Positions 39,025-49,317 of a DNA stretch of 64,000 nucleotides are shown here, piece by piece. Position numbers and translations under genes: made by a program. Position 1 is the stretch's first letter, and each line of letters opens with the position of its first letter. Source of the stretch: Ostreococcus mediterraneus (Eukaryota; Chlorophyta; Mamiellophyceae; Mamiellales; Bathycoccaceae); the NCBI GenBank assembly GCA_012295225.1, contig WMKK01000009.1:579909-643908 (forward strand), in the 5' to 3' direction. The notes under the pieces were generated by a model, which worked only from the letters and a program-made list of their open reading frames with translations, had not been told where the DNA came from and ran no database searches.

Positions 39025-39243
39025 ATGGGGTTCCTCGGAGGTTTATTCGCGGGAAAGTCTTCGACGAAGTCATCAGCGTCATCATCGACCGCGCACTCAT
39101 CGTGCGTGAAAGCGTCGTCGAACGCGGCGGGAAGCGCGCACGCGTGCGGCTCGAGCGGCTCGGCGTGTCCGTGGAAGGATTGCCGGTGCGGTCCTGGGTG
39201 CAAGTGCGGGGCGAATTGCCGGTGTGGGAGCGTGAAGCGGTAG
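39025..39243 (+). CDS. Metallothionein-like Cys-rich small protein
   Basis: The product has 72 residues. The N-terminus [10 protein letters not shown] has Gly at position 2 and might be acylated. The middle is Ser/Ala-rich. The C-terminus holds eight cysteines in about 30 residues: [24 protein letters not shown] and NCRCGS, with one more Cys in SSCVK. C-X-C pairs alternating with CX2-3C are a metallothionein signature, so it probably binds Cu, Zn or Cd. It ends VKR. The gene is short, but codon use and the ordered Cys pattern support it. It diverges from the P450 over 163 bases and is followed 55 bases later by the palmitoyltransferase on the same strand. Confidence 0.8.
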   Translation: MGFLGGLFAGKSSTKSSASSSTAHSSCVKASSNAAGSAHACGSSGSACPWKDCRCGPGCKCGANCRCGSVKR

Positions 39244-39298
39244 AGCGTTGATTTGGATAGGGATTGAACGATCGGTTTGGCGCTGGGCTCAACTTGGA

Positions 39299-40234
39299 AT
39301 GGAGGCTCGACGCGGTGCGCGCACGCGCGCATTCGTGCGGAGATGCATTGGGAAGCTTAATTTGCCCGTGATTTTGGTGCTTGTGGTGTATGCGTACGTG
39401 TATAAGATGACGATGCGGTATGGTTTTGGCGAACGTTCGCCGGCGTCGAGCGGGCAACCGGGCGCGTTCGCCAAGGGAATTTTCGTGATTACAGCCGGTT
39501 TGGGGTGGGTCATGTACGCGTGCACGGTGTTGAGAGACCCGGGCAAAGTGCCATCGGACTACGCGCCATGCGTCGAGAGCGGTGGCGGCGGTGGTAGCGG
39601 GGAGATGTTTGTTGAAACCAAACGTAAGGGTGGCGGACACAGATTTTGTCAAAAGTGCGAGCGGCATAAACCGCCTCGCACGCATCACTGTCGCGTGTGC
39701 AAGCGATGCGTGCTGCGCATGGATCACCACTGCGTGTGGGTGAACAATTGCGTGGGGCATTATAATTATAAGAGCTTCTTCTTGTTCCTGGCGTACACGA
39801 CGATGGCGTTGGCGCAGGCGGTGTATCACCTCGGGACGTTTTCTCGAGATGAAATTTTTAGCCCCCACGGCTCTGCTGTGGACGATTTCATGACCACGTC
39901 TTTAGTGACGATGTCTTTATGTTTGGCTTTGGCGCTCACGGTGGCGATCTCTTTGCTATTTTTGTGGCACGTGCGACTCGTCGTGAATAACAAAACCACC
40001 ATTGAACACTACGAAGGCGTGCGTTCCAAGTACAACAACATCCCGCACGTCATCGAGCACCCGTACTCGCTCGGCGTGCACGCTAACGTGCGGGAAATAT
40101 TAGGTCGTAACGCGGTATTGTGGTGCACGCCAGGGTGTAAAATCTCAGGCGACGGCACGCGATTCACGTCGATATTAGAAATGAGCCGCGGCGGTTCCTC
40201 CGTCGCGGCGCCGACTCGTTCCGCAGTCATTTGA
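39299..40234 (+). CDS. DHHC-type palmitoyltransferase
   Basis: The product has 311 residues from the first ATG (the frame upstream opens only with TTG). Membrane helices: [32 protein letters not shown], then after the catalytic domain [19 protein letters not shown] and [20 protein letters not shown]. The Cys-rich domain has [31 protein letters not shown] with catalytic DHHC, and GHYNYK. The TTxE-type motif appears as [10 protein letters not shown]. It transfers palmitate to cytosolic cysteines of membrane proteins. The layout (DPG at VLRDPGKVP, then DHHC, then TTxE) is standard. Its start follows the metallothionein-like gene closely, so transcripts could be near-overlapping. Confidence 0.93.
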   Translation: MEARRGARTRAFVRRCIGKLNLPVILVLVVYAYVYKMTMRYGFGERSPASSGQPGAFAKGIFVITAGLGWVMYACTVLRDPGKVPSDYAPCVESGGGGGSGEMFVETKRKGGGHRFCQKCERHKPPRTHHCRVCKRCVLRMDHHCVWVNNCVGHYNYKSFFLFLAYTTMALAQAVYHLGTFSRDEIFSPHGSAVDDFMTTSLVTMSLCLALALTVAISLLFLWHVRLVVNNKTTIEHYEGVRSKYNNIPHVIEHPYSLGVHANVREILGRNAVLWCTPGCKISGDGTRFTSILEMSRGGSSVAAPTRSAVI

Positions 40235-40375
40235 TGGAACGACCAACAACAAGATAAACACACAAACAACCCATGTTATTATTGAAGATATAGAACGTAT
40301 CATTATTCATCACGCGAAACGTGACTCACGAGCCATCCGCGCGCGCCGGCGGTTGTCACTGCGCGAAGCGCCGCC

Positions 40376-41447
40376 ATGAAGCTCATCCTCACCCTCATCC
40401 TCGCCCTCGCCTCCGTCGCACGCGGCGCCGAGAGCGACGCTGCGGCGCCGTACACATTCCCTCCAGACCTACGCGCGGTGCGTTGCGCGTCGCGCGCGGT
40501 GCTCGAGACCCGACGCTTGAGAACTTGTTCTCGTTGATACTGACGGTAATCTTCTTTCGCTCACACAGGCGCTCGACCGCGTGGACGTGACGAGATGCGC
40601 GCAACACAAGGCTGGCCATCGCCGTGCGAACTCGGTGGGTGTGGAACTGCTCAAGCGCGACGCACTGGACGACGCGCTCGCGTGCTTTGTCGCGTCGCTG
40701 CGACACAAGATGGATTTCCCACCCGCGTTGTACGGCGTCGGTGAAACCTTTGCGCGCCGCGCGAGCGGGAGTGGATTTGAACTCGCAAAGTTGAGCTACG
40801 AAGGCGCGCTGAGCATCTGGCCGCATTACGTCGACGCGCATATCGCGCTCGGGGATGCGTGGAGCCGAATCAGAGGCGATAGAATGCGCGCCGAGACGCA
40901 CTACAAACGCGCCGTGGACCTGCGTCCTCGCGACGCGCTGAGCTGGGAAGCGCTAGCAAATAACCAACGCGAACGCGGTGCGCATGCGTTATCGATAGAG
41001 ACGTATACGCGCGCGATTGATAGCATTGGGAATGGGAGCGCTGGGTTGTTTTATGGGTTCGCCAGGACGCTGCGGGCGAGCGGAAAGTACAACGAGTGCG
41101 TGCAAAAGTGCAATAAGGCGCTGGATATCGCGAGCGAATACGGACAAGCGTGGCATTTATTAGCACTGTGCTCGCTGGATGCCGCGGGAGGTCATCGGGC
41201 GTCCGATGCGGATGTGGAGATGTACTTTCAAAAGGCGGTTGCGCTCGAGCCTGAATTTGCGGCGCATCACGTGGACTTAGCGTGGCATATGTACAACATC
41301 AGCGCCGGGGAGCGTATCGATGCCGCGCGCGATGTCATCGCGGCTGGCAAAAAAGCCGAGCTATACGCCGACGAGCGAGGGGTATTTGAGGCGCTCGCGC
41401 AGGCGTTCGCGTCGTCTACGAAGGCGCAACTGCGCGACGAGTTGTAA
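40376..41447 (+). CDS. Secreted/ER tetratricopeptide-repeat protein, two exons
   Basis: Join 40376..40477 and 40569..41447, 326 residues. Exon 1 is a signal peptide (MKLILTLILALASVARGAES) with PYTFPPDLRA. Exon 2 continues in phase 0 with ALDRVDVTRCAQHKA. At least six TPR units follow: GVELLKRDALDDALACFVAS, AKLSYEGALSIWPHYVDAH, AETHYKRAVDLRPRDALSW, ALSIETYTRAIDSIGNG, YNECVQKCNKALDIASEYG and VEMYFQKAVALEPEFAAHH. It is probably a lumenal or secreted adaptor. The 91-base intron has donor GTGCGT and ACTGACG at 40539-40545. I do not recognise the subfamily. Confidence 0.82.
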
Positions 41448-41517
41448 CGAATGCAATTCTACCGTTAGCTTACAATTTTATACGTACAGCGCTTCGCTCT
41501 ATACACAAACAACATTA

Positions 41518-43263
41518 TCAACCTAATCGTGCGTTGATGTCGTCTGGACTACCTTTATTTCCTTCTTCGTTACCGCTTCGTCGAGCGCCAGATCCCCACA
41601 TTGGGTTTACGTCGACTGGTCGTTTTTCATCCTGCGACGGCGGTTTCGCGTACGGCTTTGAGTCGCGTCCGCGTTTCTTGTCGCGTCTTCGACTCGGACC
41701 ACCGCCACTGTGACCACCATCGTTATTGTTCATCACATGTGGCCACTTACACGAATCTCCACGCACGCATCGGCCGACACTGAAATCGAAACAACGGTTG
41801 GGCTGTGTCTCGCGTCGACGGTTGACAAGATTGTTCAACGCTCTCTTTGCTTCTCCGCGCGCGCGGGCACTGTGGCTATACACCAACAACAACTCTTCAT
41901 CTTGTTTATCCGTGGGAATATTGATGACGTACACGCCGTGTTGCATCTCGATATCTCGAAGATTTTCGCCACCCTTGCCTAAAATGTCCCGCATCTCCTT
42001 CCCCGACGACGCGCGAAACACCGTGACGTCGGTACGATCTTTATACGATACATGCTCTGGAAGCGTGCCCTTGAGCTTCTTCATGAGCCATTTGATATAG
42101 TCCCAGCATCGCGCGCGTTCGTCGCGATCACCTGCCATGATGCCTAGGTTGCCAACGTATTCGAGGCTCGCCCCAGACGCGGCGGATATTTTTTTCCTCG
42201 TTGATCCCTGCGAGCGTAAGAAGAACGTCAGTACGTTGGTTGAAACGTTGAAAGAACGAAAATTCAAGGCATTGTAAGATGTACGGGTAGACAAGTAAGC
42301 GTTCACACGCTGGACGGCATACTGGCCCACAGCGGCGAGACAGAAAACACCCGCATATTTCAGACAGAATTTATTGTTCGCGTGAGAGATAGCTTGAGTG
42401 ATCTAACGCCCGACATGGATATGCCCCGGGCGGATCTACTCGACACGCGCAAAAGCAAAAAACAAAAACAAATAGAACGGGAAGAAAAGTGCGAGGCGAC
42501 GAAAACAACGTACCTGTGCGCCCACGGCGAATGAAAGCTCTTTGTCGTTTGCGAATGGAAACACATCGAATCCCCAGCCGTCGCCCAAGCCATCGCCCAC
42601 TTGTTCAAACTTCATCATAAGTTTGCCTTGACCATCGACATAGGTGCCGGGTTCCTTCTTCTCCACCGCGCTCATCACCGATAACTCCGCCGCACGACGC
42701 GACTTGCGCGGACCGCAAATGATGAGCTTTTCAGGCGCGTCTTCGGGATCCGTCGTCGGCTTGCCAAAGAACATCAAAGTGCCGCTATCGCCTTCAATTC
42801 GTCGCAACCCTTGACCACCTTTACCGGTGACGTATGCCGTGCACGATGCAGGGATTTCCATGACGCTCACATCGTCTCGCGGCGTGCTTAAATCGACCGT
42901 TATTTTTCCCACACGTTGCCGCAAAACCCACTCGACGTACTGTTTCGCCCTCGCCCTCGTATTTAAGTCACCGAAAATCTCTATTCGCTGCTCGTTTCCA
43001 GGATTGTTCGGATCAACTGGGTTGACTTCAATTCTTGCTCCACTCACGCGCGCAACCTTGGCCTTGGTGCTGCCTTTAGAGCCGATCAAGAAGCGCGCGT
43101 CTTCGCTCGACACGTCGATGCTCTCCACGTTGACTCTCAACGTCGGCTTACCCGCGCTCACAGACGCATCCATGCTCGCGACGGCGGATGCATCTCCACC
43201 ATAGTCGCGTTCTGGACTCGGCGTGCGCTGCCGTCCGCCTTCGTCGTCGATCATAGAGGACAT
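41518..43263 (-). CDS. RNA-binding protein with KH-type domains and one CCCH zinc finger, two exons
   Basis: Join of 42514..43263 and 41518..42207 on the minus strand, 479 residues. Exon 1 (250 codons) contains a KH-like segment (DARFLIGSKGSTKAKVARVS, GARIEVNP) and a second (CTAYVTGKGGQGLRRIEGDS). It ends in AVGAQ at a GTACGT donor. Exon 2 starts in phase 0 with GSTRKKISAASGASLEYVGN, restoring another GXXG-like KH motif. A fourth KH-like region reads KEMRDILGKGGENLRDIEMQ. A zinc finger CX7CX5CX3H (CFDFSVGRC, CVRGDSC, CKWPH) follows about residue 405-425. The tail is Arg/Gly/Ser-rich. It likely binds mRNA; plant and algal KH-CCCH proteins are known. The 306-base intron has ACTGACG at 42226-42232. 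Confidence 0.85.
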
Positions 43264-43530
43264 ACTTTACGCGCCGACGCGCGCGAGGGATCTCACAGGA
43301 AGCCCTAGCACTCACGCGCCCGGTTTCTCGCCGATGTCGCGGCGAAATGCGTTCGCGCGCGCGCGGTGATACGTCCAGTGACGTCTACCTCGCGCGCGCG
43401 CGAGCTTGCGCGCGTGATCGCGCGGACCGTGCGGCTCGGAGTGAGGAGCTGAGGCAGCCGGCGCAGCTCTAACCGCCGCGACGCGAGACACGGCTCGGTA
43501 TATGCTGTGATATCTACTGAAGACGCAGGT

Positions 43531-44496
43531 TCATCCGGTGATGTAATAATCGAGCTCATCCACGCCCTTATTTAATTCGTGTGTGTTAATTTCTTCCCAA
43601 GGCACGAATACGAGGGTGTTTAAACCGCGATTCGAGTTGCGCACGGCGCTCGAGCCGTCGTAGGCATCCGCGGGGACGACGCCCAATGTTCGTCTATACA
43701 TGTGCTCTTCATCATCAATTTCGATCCAATTTTCTTCGCTAGGTATGGGAACTGGTTCTTCGTCATCAACGAGACAGATTTTGACGACATCGAGGCGATT
43801 ACTCGCGCCAGGTTTGGTTTCTCGTAGCCGTGTGAAGAAGTGCGTGGACGTCGTCGACGCGGCGTTAATTCGCAGCACCTCGCAATGCACGCGATTTTCA
43901 CCGTCAATCGAGTAACATCCGTGTAAAGTCCCTCCATCTTTCGCCGCTAATGCTAAATCCTTGAACAACTTGCCCTCGTGTCGGATCGTTTTCGGGCTCG
44001 TCTTGCACAGAAACGCCGAACCTCGACCAGGTAAAAAGCGAAAGTACCTGTAATAACACACCAAATGAACAGGAACGCTGTCCGTCGGCGTCTTCGTCCC
44101 AGGCTTGATGTATGTATTTCTGCTGCAGTATATGCCGTCCGTGCGCAAGCGCAGGCGCAACTTCCACATGTATCTATATGAGCCTCCAAAGCGTTCGGCA
44201 CAAGTCTTCGCCGTCTCGCGTGGCTCCTCCCTGTGCGCGAACGCTTCGAAACAAAACGTGCGCCAGATGGTCTCAGCTCTGGAAACGAATGCGTTGAATG
44301 CGCGACACGTGCACGCGAGGCGGGCGAATGCGCGTGGACCCGCGTAGTGAGCGACGACCGAAAGGATGTCTGCGCCCAAGGCTTCGAGCACGGCGGGGAC
44401 TTCGCACGGCGCGCGTCGACGGTCGTACAGTTCGAGCCATGGTCGCCAAAACAATTGCGTGTTTATGTGCGCGACTATCGCAACGCCGGCGGACAT
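43531..44496 (-). CDS. FBXO9: F-box protein of the FBXO9/Hrt3 type
   Basis: The product has 321 residues from ATG 44496. An F-box-like motif (LEALGADILSVVAHYAGPRAFARLACTC, in pieces) lies at about residue 38-75, followed by FCFEAFAH. The FBXO9 C-terminal domain is clear: MWKLRLRLRTDGIYCSRNTY, VPVHLVCYYRYFRFLPGRG and HGCYSIDGENRVHCEVL. In other eukaryotes FBXO9 is a substrate receptor in an SCF complex. The N-terminal TPR-like part found in animals is absent. The upstream frame to 44547 lacks ATG, so an earlier exon cannot be excluded. Confidence 0.85.
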   Translation of the reverse strand: MSAGVAIVAHINTQLFWRPWLELYDRRRAPCEVPAVLEALGADILSVVAHYAGPRAFARLACTCRAFNAFVSRAETIWRTFCFEAFAHREEPRETAKTCAERFGGSYRYMWKLRLRLRTDGIYCSRNTYIKPGTKTPTDSVPVHLVCYYRYFRFLPGRGSAFLCKTSPKTIRHEGKLFKDLALAAKDGGTLHGCYSIDGENRVHCEVLRINAASTTSTHFFTRLRETKPGASNRLDVVKICLVDDEEPVPIPSEENWIEIDDEEHMYRRTLGVVPADAYDGSSAVRNSNRGLNTLVFVPWEEINTHELNKGVDELDYYITG

Positions 44497-44650
44497 GGCC
44501 GCGACGCCGTGAAGTGAGGAGGTGGTGCGGCGGGACGGCGAGCGCAAAGTGGATATAGCGTCGACGGATGGACAATCAATGTTTGGTTTTGATGCGATTA
44601 CGCATAAACTAGCTACATATTCAACGCAAAACGAGAAGAATCTCGCATGA

Positions 44651-46609
44651 TTACTGCTTCATGGGGTCAAACGCCGCGAAGGCTTCGGTGAATGCTGCCG
44701 TACGCTCGGTTTCGGCGTCTTCGTCCTGCATGCACGTCTGCCAGTTGGCTCGTTCTGGCGCTTTAATCAAATGCGAAATCACCTCGCGGCCGAGTTGCAT
44801 CCAATGCTTCTCGCCTTTATTGATTGTTTGGATCAGAATCGAGCCGCACGGGAGGTGCACGGCGTAGTATTCGCCTTCGTCTGCGATGGCTTTGATGGCG
44901 GCTTGCGCCTCGGCGGCGGACGCCGGCGGATCAATCTTGGTCCACGCAAAGTCTAATTTCTTCGCGGCTTGCTTGAAAATCTTTTCCGCCAGCGCCGCGC
45001 GGTCATCGTCTACTGGTATGCAGTTCATGTGACAGTGGTTACCGCCTTTATTGCGTAATTCTAAATGACGCTCAAAGACGACTACCTTTTGCTGTTTTGT
45101 CTCGGCGTACATGCGCAACGCCTGCAGGTACTTCCATATTTCTTCCGCCGTCGATTCAGGAAGTGACACGAACGATGGCAAGTGCTCAACAGGAATAAGC
45201 TGACAGTGTTCAGCTGTGAGCCCACCTTTATCCATGCTCATGAAGCACTCACCGCTGATGCTGGCCACCAAATGCAAGTCTTTTTCATTCGACAAGCAAA
45301 ACCAGCACCCTTGCGGTGGTGCGCGCGGTTGACGCTCTTTACGTTCATTGGCCATCTCGACGGCAATATCGCGGCCGAAAAATGAGGCGTTATTGCGTTC
45401 AAGCGCAGCTTGCGCACCTTCCACAGTCTTGAAAGCCACGTGACAAAATCCTCGGCTTTGTCCATTCTCTGGTTTCGTCGCCAAACGTACGTCTAATAAT
45501 TCTCCACACTCGCCAAAAAACTCTGCAATTGCGCCTTCATCAGCTTTGTAGTTCAAATTTCTCACGAAGACGGTTTTATCTGGATCGCCGACGACGGGCC
45601 GCTGCGGCGGTGGTTTCGGCTTTTTTGCCGCGTCGTCTCGCCAATCCGGCTGCAATTCATCGGCACGACGTTTGGCTCCGGCTTGCACGAGATACGGATT
45701 CGGACCAGAATCAGGAGGAATTTTGCACAGCAGCGCGCGATCGATGGTTGAGCCAGGTTCGATTTTCAAAGCGTGCATCCACTTTTCGCTGTCTTCATTC
45801 GCGCAGCCGGCGAGGTTGATAAATCTCGTCACCCAGGGCGAGGAGCTCGGATCAGATTTCGCATTGATGTATGGCTCTCGCTCGAAAAAGAATGGATGCG
45901 ATCCTGCGAAATGATACCGCGGCGAAAGCGCCAACGCCAAAGCGCGAGCAACTGGGCTCCCGGTGGAGCTCGCGCTCTTCGCCTCGCGCCCAATTTCTCT
46001 ACCATGCACCTCTAACGTCCCTGCGGGCCAATCCCGACAAAGGAAAATATCAATCACATCTCGTTTCTTCATCTCGTCAAAGCAATCTTTCATTTCCCGC
46101 ACGTCGTCTTCGGTAACTTCGCCGTTTGTCTTGGCGCACGACTTGCCCAAAGCGCTCGCATCCTCGTACGACAGCGCGTCGTACCGTCCCGCCACCGCCG
46201 CCACTTTCACGCCGCCAAACAAATCATACACCATTGATTTATCCAACATGAACACGTTCGGGACGATTTCGATGCCAGTGTACGAGGACCCACTCGAGCC
46301 GTCGCCGCGTTGAGCCGTCGCAGCGGCGCGCGAATGCGCGTACTCTAAACCTTCTGCACCATCCGCATCGACAAAGTACATCGGCACGGGCACGGTTTTC
46401 GCACCGTCAATGTACGGTTGCATGGCCTGAGCGGCCTCTGTTCCGGGAAAGATGCGACCGGCGACGAGAACGCCATCGAATGGTCCCGCGTTAGGATTGC
46501 CGTGTACTGTGGCAACTCTCGCGACGAGCGCATCGAACGTGTCACGCGCATCGCCGGCGACGATGATTCTCCGCGGTGGGAGCGCGGCGTCTGTCGCTGC
46601 GTCACCCAT
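44651..46609 (-). CDS. CWF19L1: CWF19-like protein (CWF19L1/Drn1) with an internal RRM
   Basis: The product has 652 residues. The N-terminal ~290 residues match the metallophosphoesterase-like part of CWF19L1/Drn1 (RIIVAGDARDTFDALVARV, GPFDGVLVAGRIFPG, AVAGRYDALSYEDA). An RRM lies at about 345-425 (KTVFVRNLNYKADEGAI, RGFCHVAFKTVEGAQAAL). The CwfJ C-terminal domain 1 is at about 435-545 with GCWFCLSN, EHCQLIPVEHLPSF and GGNHCHMNCIPV (HIT-like His motif). CwfJ domain 2 follows (WMQLGREVISHLIKAPER and ANWQ). The family acts with debranching enzyme Dbr1 in turning over intron lariats after splicing. The RRM between the two halves adds RNA binding. Confidence 0.9.
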   Translation of the reverse strand: MGDAATDAALPPRRIIVAGDARDTFDALVARVATVHGNPNAGPFDGVLVAGRIFPGTEAAQAMQPYIDGAKTVPVPMYFVDADGAEGLEYAHSRAAATAQRGDGSSGSSYTGIEIVPNVFMLDKSMVYDLFGGVKVAAVAGRYDALSYEDASALGKSCAKTNGEVTEDDVREMKDCFDEMKKRDVIDIFLCRDWPAGTLEVHGREIGREAKSASSTGSPVARALALALSPRYHFAGSHPFFFEREPYINAKSDPSSSPWVTRFINLAGCANEDSEKWMHALKIEPGSTIDRALLCKIPPDSGPNPYLVQAGAKRRADELQPDWRDDAAKKPKPPPQRPVVGDPDKTVFVRNLNYKADEGAIAEFFGECGELLDVRLATKPENGQSRGFCHVAFKTVEGAQAALERNNASFFGRDIAVEMANERKERQPRAPPQGCWFCLSNEKDLHLVASISGECFMSMDKGGLTAEHCQLIPVEHLPSFVSLPESTAEEIWKYLQALRMYAETKQQKVVVFERHLELRNKGGNHCHMNCIPVDDDRAALAEKIFKQAAKKLDFAWTKIDPPASAAEAQAAIKAIADEGEYYAVHLPCGSILIQTINKGEKHWMQLGREVISHLIKAPERANWQTCMQDEDAETERTAAFTEAFAAFDPMKQ

Positions 46610-46745
46610 GAGTGTTGAACGCGCGCACGCGAGCGAAAGTGTGAGGCGGGGGACGGCGCGCGACGGCTGTTTGACGGCTATTTGTTCGTGGAAACAGAAA
46701 CAGAAACAGATTACAAGAAGAGCTAAAAATGCACGTCAGAGAACA

Positions 46746-47867
46746 TTACTGACTGAGCCATTTCACGGCGGCGGCGATCCATGCCCCTTCGCGACCGATG
46801 TCGTCGGCTTCAAATCCCGCGAGCACGTCGTGCGCGACTCCGCAGTCGGCGAGGTGCTCAGCGAACTCCTCAAGCTCTGCGCGAGTTTTGTTCCCCGGCA
46901 GCAGCGCCACTCGCGCGCGCGGATGTGAGTTCAACTGTTCAAGCGTCCACGGGTCTTCGACGAGATGACCGGCGGCGTAGGGTGCGTAATCGCTATCATT
47001 TGGGAAGGCGACGTCAAACGAACCCCATCGAGCGCCGCGTTCGAGCGGCTCAGCGCCCCACTCACGTTCGATGCTCTTGTACCCAGCTAAAACCGGCGCA
47101 TCTGCCGCTACGACGCGATCAAACGTCAACGGGTATCGCAACAACGTTGTCAATGCCCCATATCCACCAGTACCGTAGCCTAATAACGACATCGACCCGA
47201 CGTTGTGCGCCGCTCTAAAGTGCGGTAACACAACCTTCATCAAATAACTTTCATGATTGCTCGTCGCCGAATCGTTCAACCACGTCGGAGTGTTGAACAC
47301 AACTTCTACTAAAATAACTTGGCATTCGTCGTTCCACTTTGTTTTCGCGATGCTCGCACTGAGACTCGCCTTACCGTCCCGCGGCCCGAACCCCGCTTCG
47401 CCCGGGACGCACACCACGCACGGGTACGGCTCTGCGCGCTTCGCATCGTACCCTTTCGGAAGTGTCACTCGGTACCGACCGGGCGCAGCGACTTTACTTT
47501 GCGGGTCATACGCGTAGGATGCGGGAAAATTCACGTGGTATTCCTCAAGTACGTCAAATCTGTGTTTACATGAAAAAGCGCAATCACTGTCAGTCTTCGC
47601 GCGACTCGCTTTACACCTCATGCTCACGTTGTGCACATCCTCTCGCATCGCACGGCATACGGTATTGACGAAAACATACCTTGAATACTCCTCGCTCTCC
47701 TCGTACACGTGCACTTGTCGACTGTTGGAGTTCCCGGGGACGAAGTCTGTGCTGTCCTGTGCGGCGCTTTGAGCCGCCACTTGCATTAGTGAGCTACGGC
47801 GTAACGCGCGCGCGTGCGGCGCGCGAACGCTCACTCGCGCGGTCGAGGTGATGGAACACGCGTACAT
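46746..47867 (-). CDS. Alpha/beta-hydrolase (putative esterase fold), serine nucleophile missing, two exons
   Basis: Join of 47680..47867 and 46746..47559 on the minus strand, 333 residues. The N-terminus (MYACSITSTARVSVRAPHAR) resembles a plastid transit peptide. Exon 1 ends in phase 2 (EEYS plus AG) at a GTATGT donor. Exon 2 gives FDVLEEYHVNFPASY. The fold is an esterase-D-like hydrolase: YRVTLPKGYD, YPCVVCVPGEAGFG, VILVEVVFNTPTW and HESYLMKVVLPHFR. The elbow reads LLGYGTGGYGALTTLLRYP. The usual Ser of GHSMGG is a Gly here. So the protein is probably not a normal serine hydrolase. The 120-base intron has ACTGACA, and because it is free of stops an unspliced message would add 40 residues. 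Confidence 0.75.
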   Translation of the reverse strand: MYACSITSTARVSVRAPHARALRRSSLMQVAAQSAAQDSTDFVPGNSNSRQVHVYEESEEYSRYVFVNTVCRAMREDVHNVSMRCKASRAKTDSDCAFSCKHRFDVLEEYHVNFPASYAYDPQSKVAAPGRYRVTLPKGYDAKRAEPYPCVVCVPGEAGFGPRDGKASLSASIAKTKWNDECQVILVEVVFNTPTWLNDSATSNHESYLMKVVLPHFRAAHNVGSMSLLGYGTGGYGALTTLLRYPLTFDRVVAADAPVLAGYKSIEREWGAEPLERGARWGSFDVAFPNDSDYAPYAAGHLVEDPWTLEQLNSHPRARVALLPGNKTRAELEEFAEHLADCGVAHDVLAGFEADDIGREGAWIAAAVKWLSQ

Positions 47868-47985
47868 TATGGCTTGAGGGGCACTTGCCGAGGGTTCGAG
47901 CACCGCCGACGCGTGCGGGGGTGTGGGGCGCGGCCGCCGAGGGTTTAACATGACGCAAGCGAGCGTTCCAATTACAAGGCGTAGT

Positions 47986-49200
47986 TTACATTGAGAATAA
48001 CGATCGTCGGCGACTGCTCGGTGCAGCGGCAATCACGTCGTCATCCGTGCTCGCGACGATGACGGTGTCGACGCCCGAATCGGCGTTGGCGGGGTCCGCA
48101 TTGGCCCCGCGCGGAACGATGGCGAGGATGAATTTGCCGTCTGGCGACGCTTCGACGCGATTCACGCCTGATAACGCGTCACTGGCGAGTTTATCCTTGA
48201 CTACTGGACGTTCGACGTCACGAACATCGACAACGACGATTGCGCCGGCGTCGCTGGCGGCGATGTACGCGTCATCGCCGAAGACGCTCACATCAGACGC
48301 GCCTCGCAAGTCTTCGTGCGCGTGCGGCGACCAATCCAACCAATCTTCGCGATCACCACCAGCGTGCATGCCGACGATGAATTGCGGGGCGCCAAATTCA
48401 CTAGAGTCCAATATCGATAGCGTACCGCCTTTCATTTGCGACGAAACAACGTAGGTGTACGTTCGAGACTTTCCGTCATCCACGCCGACGCACGAACCCA
48501 CCGCTCCGGCTAACCGACTATCCTTCACGCTCCCGACTAATTGTAGCGTCCCAGCTTCGCTATACTTTAGCGTCGTCACTCTTCGCGACGTTCCACTCGT
48601 CACGCGAATCGTCTGTCGATCAACGACGCCTTTGGTGACTTCGCGGACGCTGCTGAGCTGGTAGTTACCGCGCGCCTCGGGCGCGCGCTTCTCGTGCACG
48701 TCTAGAGATACCGCAACCACGCGCGAGTGAACCTCTGCAGCGACGAACGCCAAACTACGATCTACGACAACCACTGAATGCGCTCCAGCGATGCGCTTTT
48801 CGTTTGCGAGCGTAAATAGACGCTTTGCGCGCGTCGGTTCAACGCCGTACGTCGCAAACGTGTTTGAACCCGCGCACACAATCGCCAAGCGCGTCGCACT
48901 CGACCACACCGACGTGGTGTTCGCTTTGTATAACGACAGTGCATCACATGGTCCAATGTCCGAGAGATCGTCCAACGGAGTCACGCTCGGCGTCCCGCGC
49001 AAGGTGATGGCGGAGAGGGTGTTCGTGCCCAGGACGTAGGCGACGTCGCCGCCGTCGTACGCAAAGGCGCGCGCATCAACCGCGAGCGCAGGTCCAATTT
49101 GCGTCAACGGCGCTGCGCTAGATGCGCGAAACGTCCACGCAAGCGCGCACGCGAAGATATAGTATGCCGTCGTCATCTGCGTCATGGTGTGGAGGTTCAT
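47986..49200 (-). CDS. Secreted beta-propeller-like protein
   Basis: The product has 404 residues from ATG 49200. The signal peptide is TTAYYIFACALAWTFRASSA. The rest is strand-rich with about 40-50-residue repeats that fit an LVIVD/NHL-type propeller: RAFAYDGGDVAYVLGTN, RLAIVCAGSNTFATYGV, RSLAFVAAEVHSRVVAVSLD, SDVSVFGDDAYIAASDAGAI, VVVDVRDVERPVVKD. The tail (APSSRRRSLFSM) may be a basic patch. The function is unknown. It lies on the same strand as the hydrolase downstream, about 120 bases apart. Confidence 0.7.
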   Translation of the reverse strand: MNLHTMTQMTTAYYIFACALAWTFRASSAAPLTQIGPALAVDARAFAYDGGDVAYVLGTNTLSAITLRGTPSVTPLDDLSDIGPCDALSLYKANTTSVWSSATRLAIVCAGSNTFATYGVEPTRAKRLFTLANEKRIAGAHSVVVVDRSLAFVAAEVHSRVVAVSLDVHEKRAPEARGNYQLSSVREVTKGVVDRQTIRVTSGTSRRVTTLKYSEAGTLQLVGSVKDSRLAGAVGSCVGVDDGKSRTYTYVVSSQMKGGTLSILDSSEFGAPQFIVGMHAGGDREDWLDWSPHAHEDLRGASDVSVFGDDAYIAASDAGAIVVVDVRDVERPVVKDKLASDALSGVNRVEASPDGKFILAIVPRGANADPANADSGVDTVIVASTDDDVIAAAPSSRRRSLFSM

Positions 49201-49317
49201 CTGAAAACTGAAAACGAGGTTCAACTGAAAAAATAACAACTCTGTTGAATAATAACCGACACGCGCGCTTTCAGTGTCGCAATCATGATAACGCCACAGC
49301 GCGATCGACGGACGAAT

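Noticed and set aside
37200-39332. 710-residue version of the P450 gene
   Set aside because: The extra N-terminus is read through the divergent promoter and the metallothionein-like gene. ATG 38861 gives a normal transit peptide.
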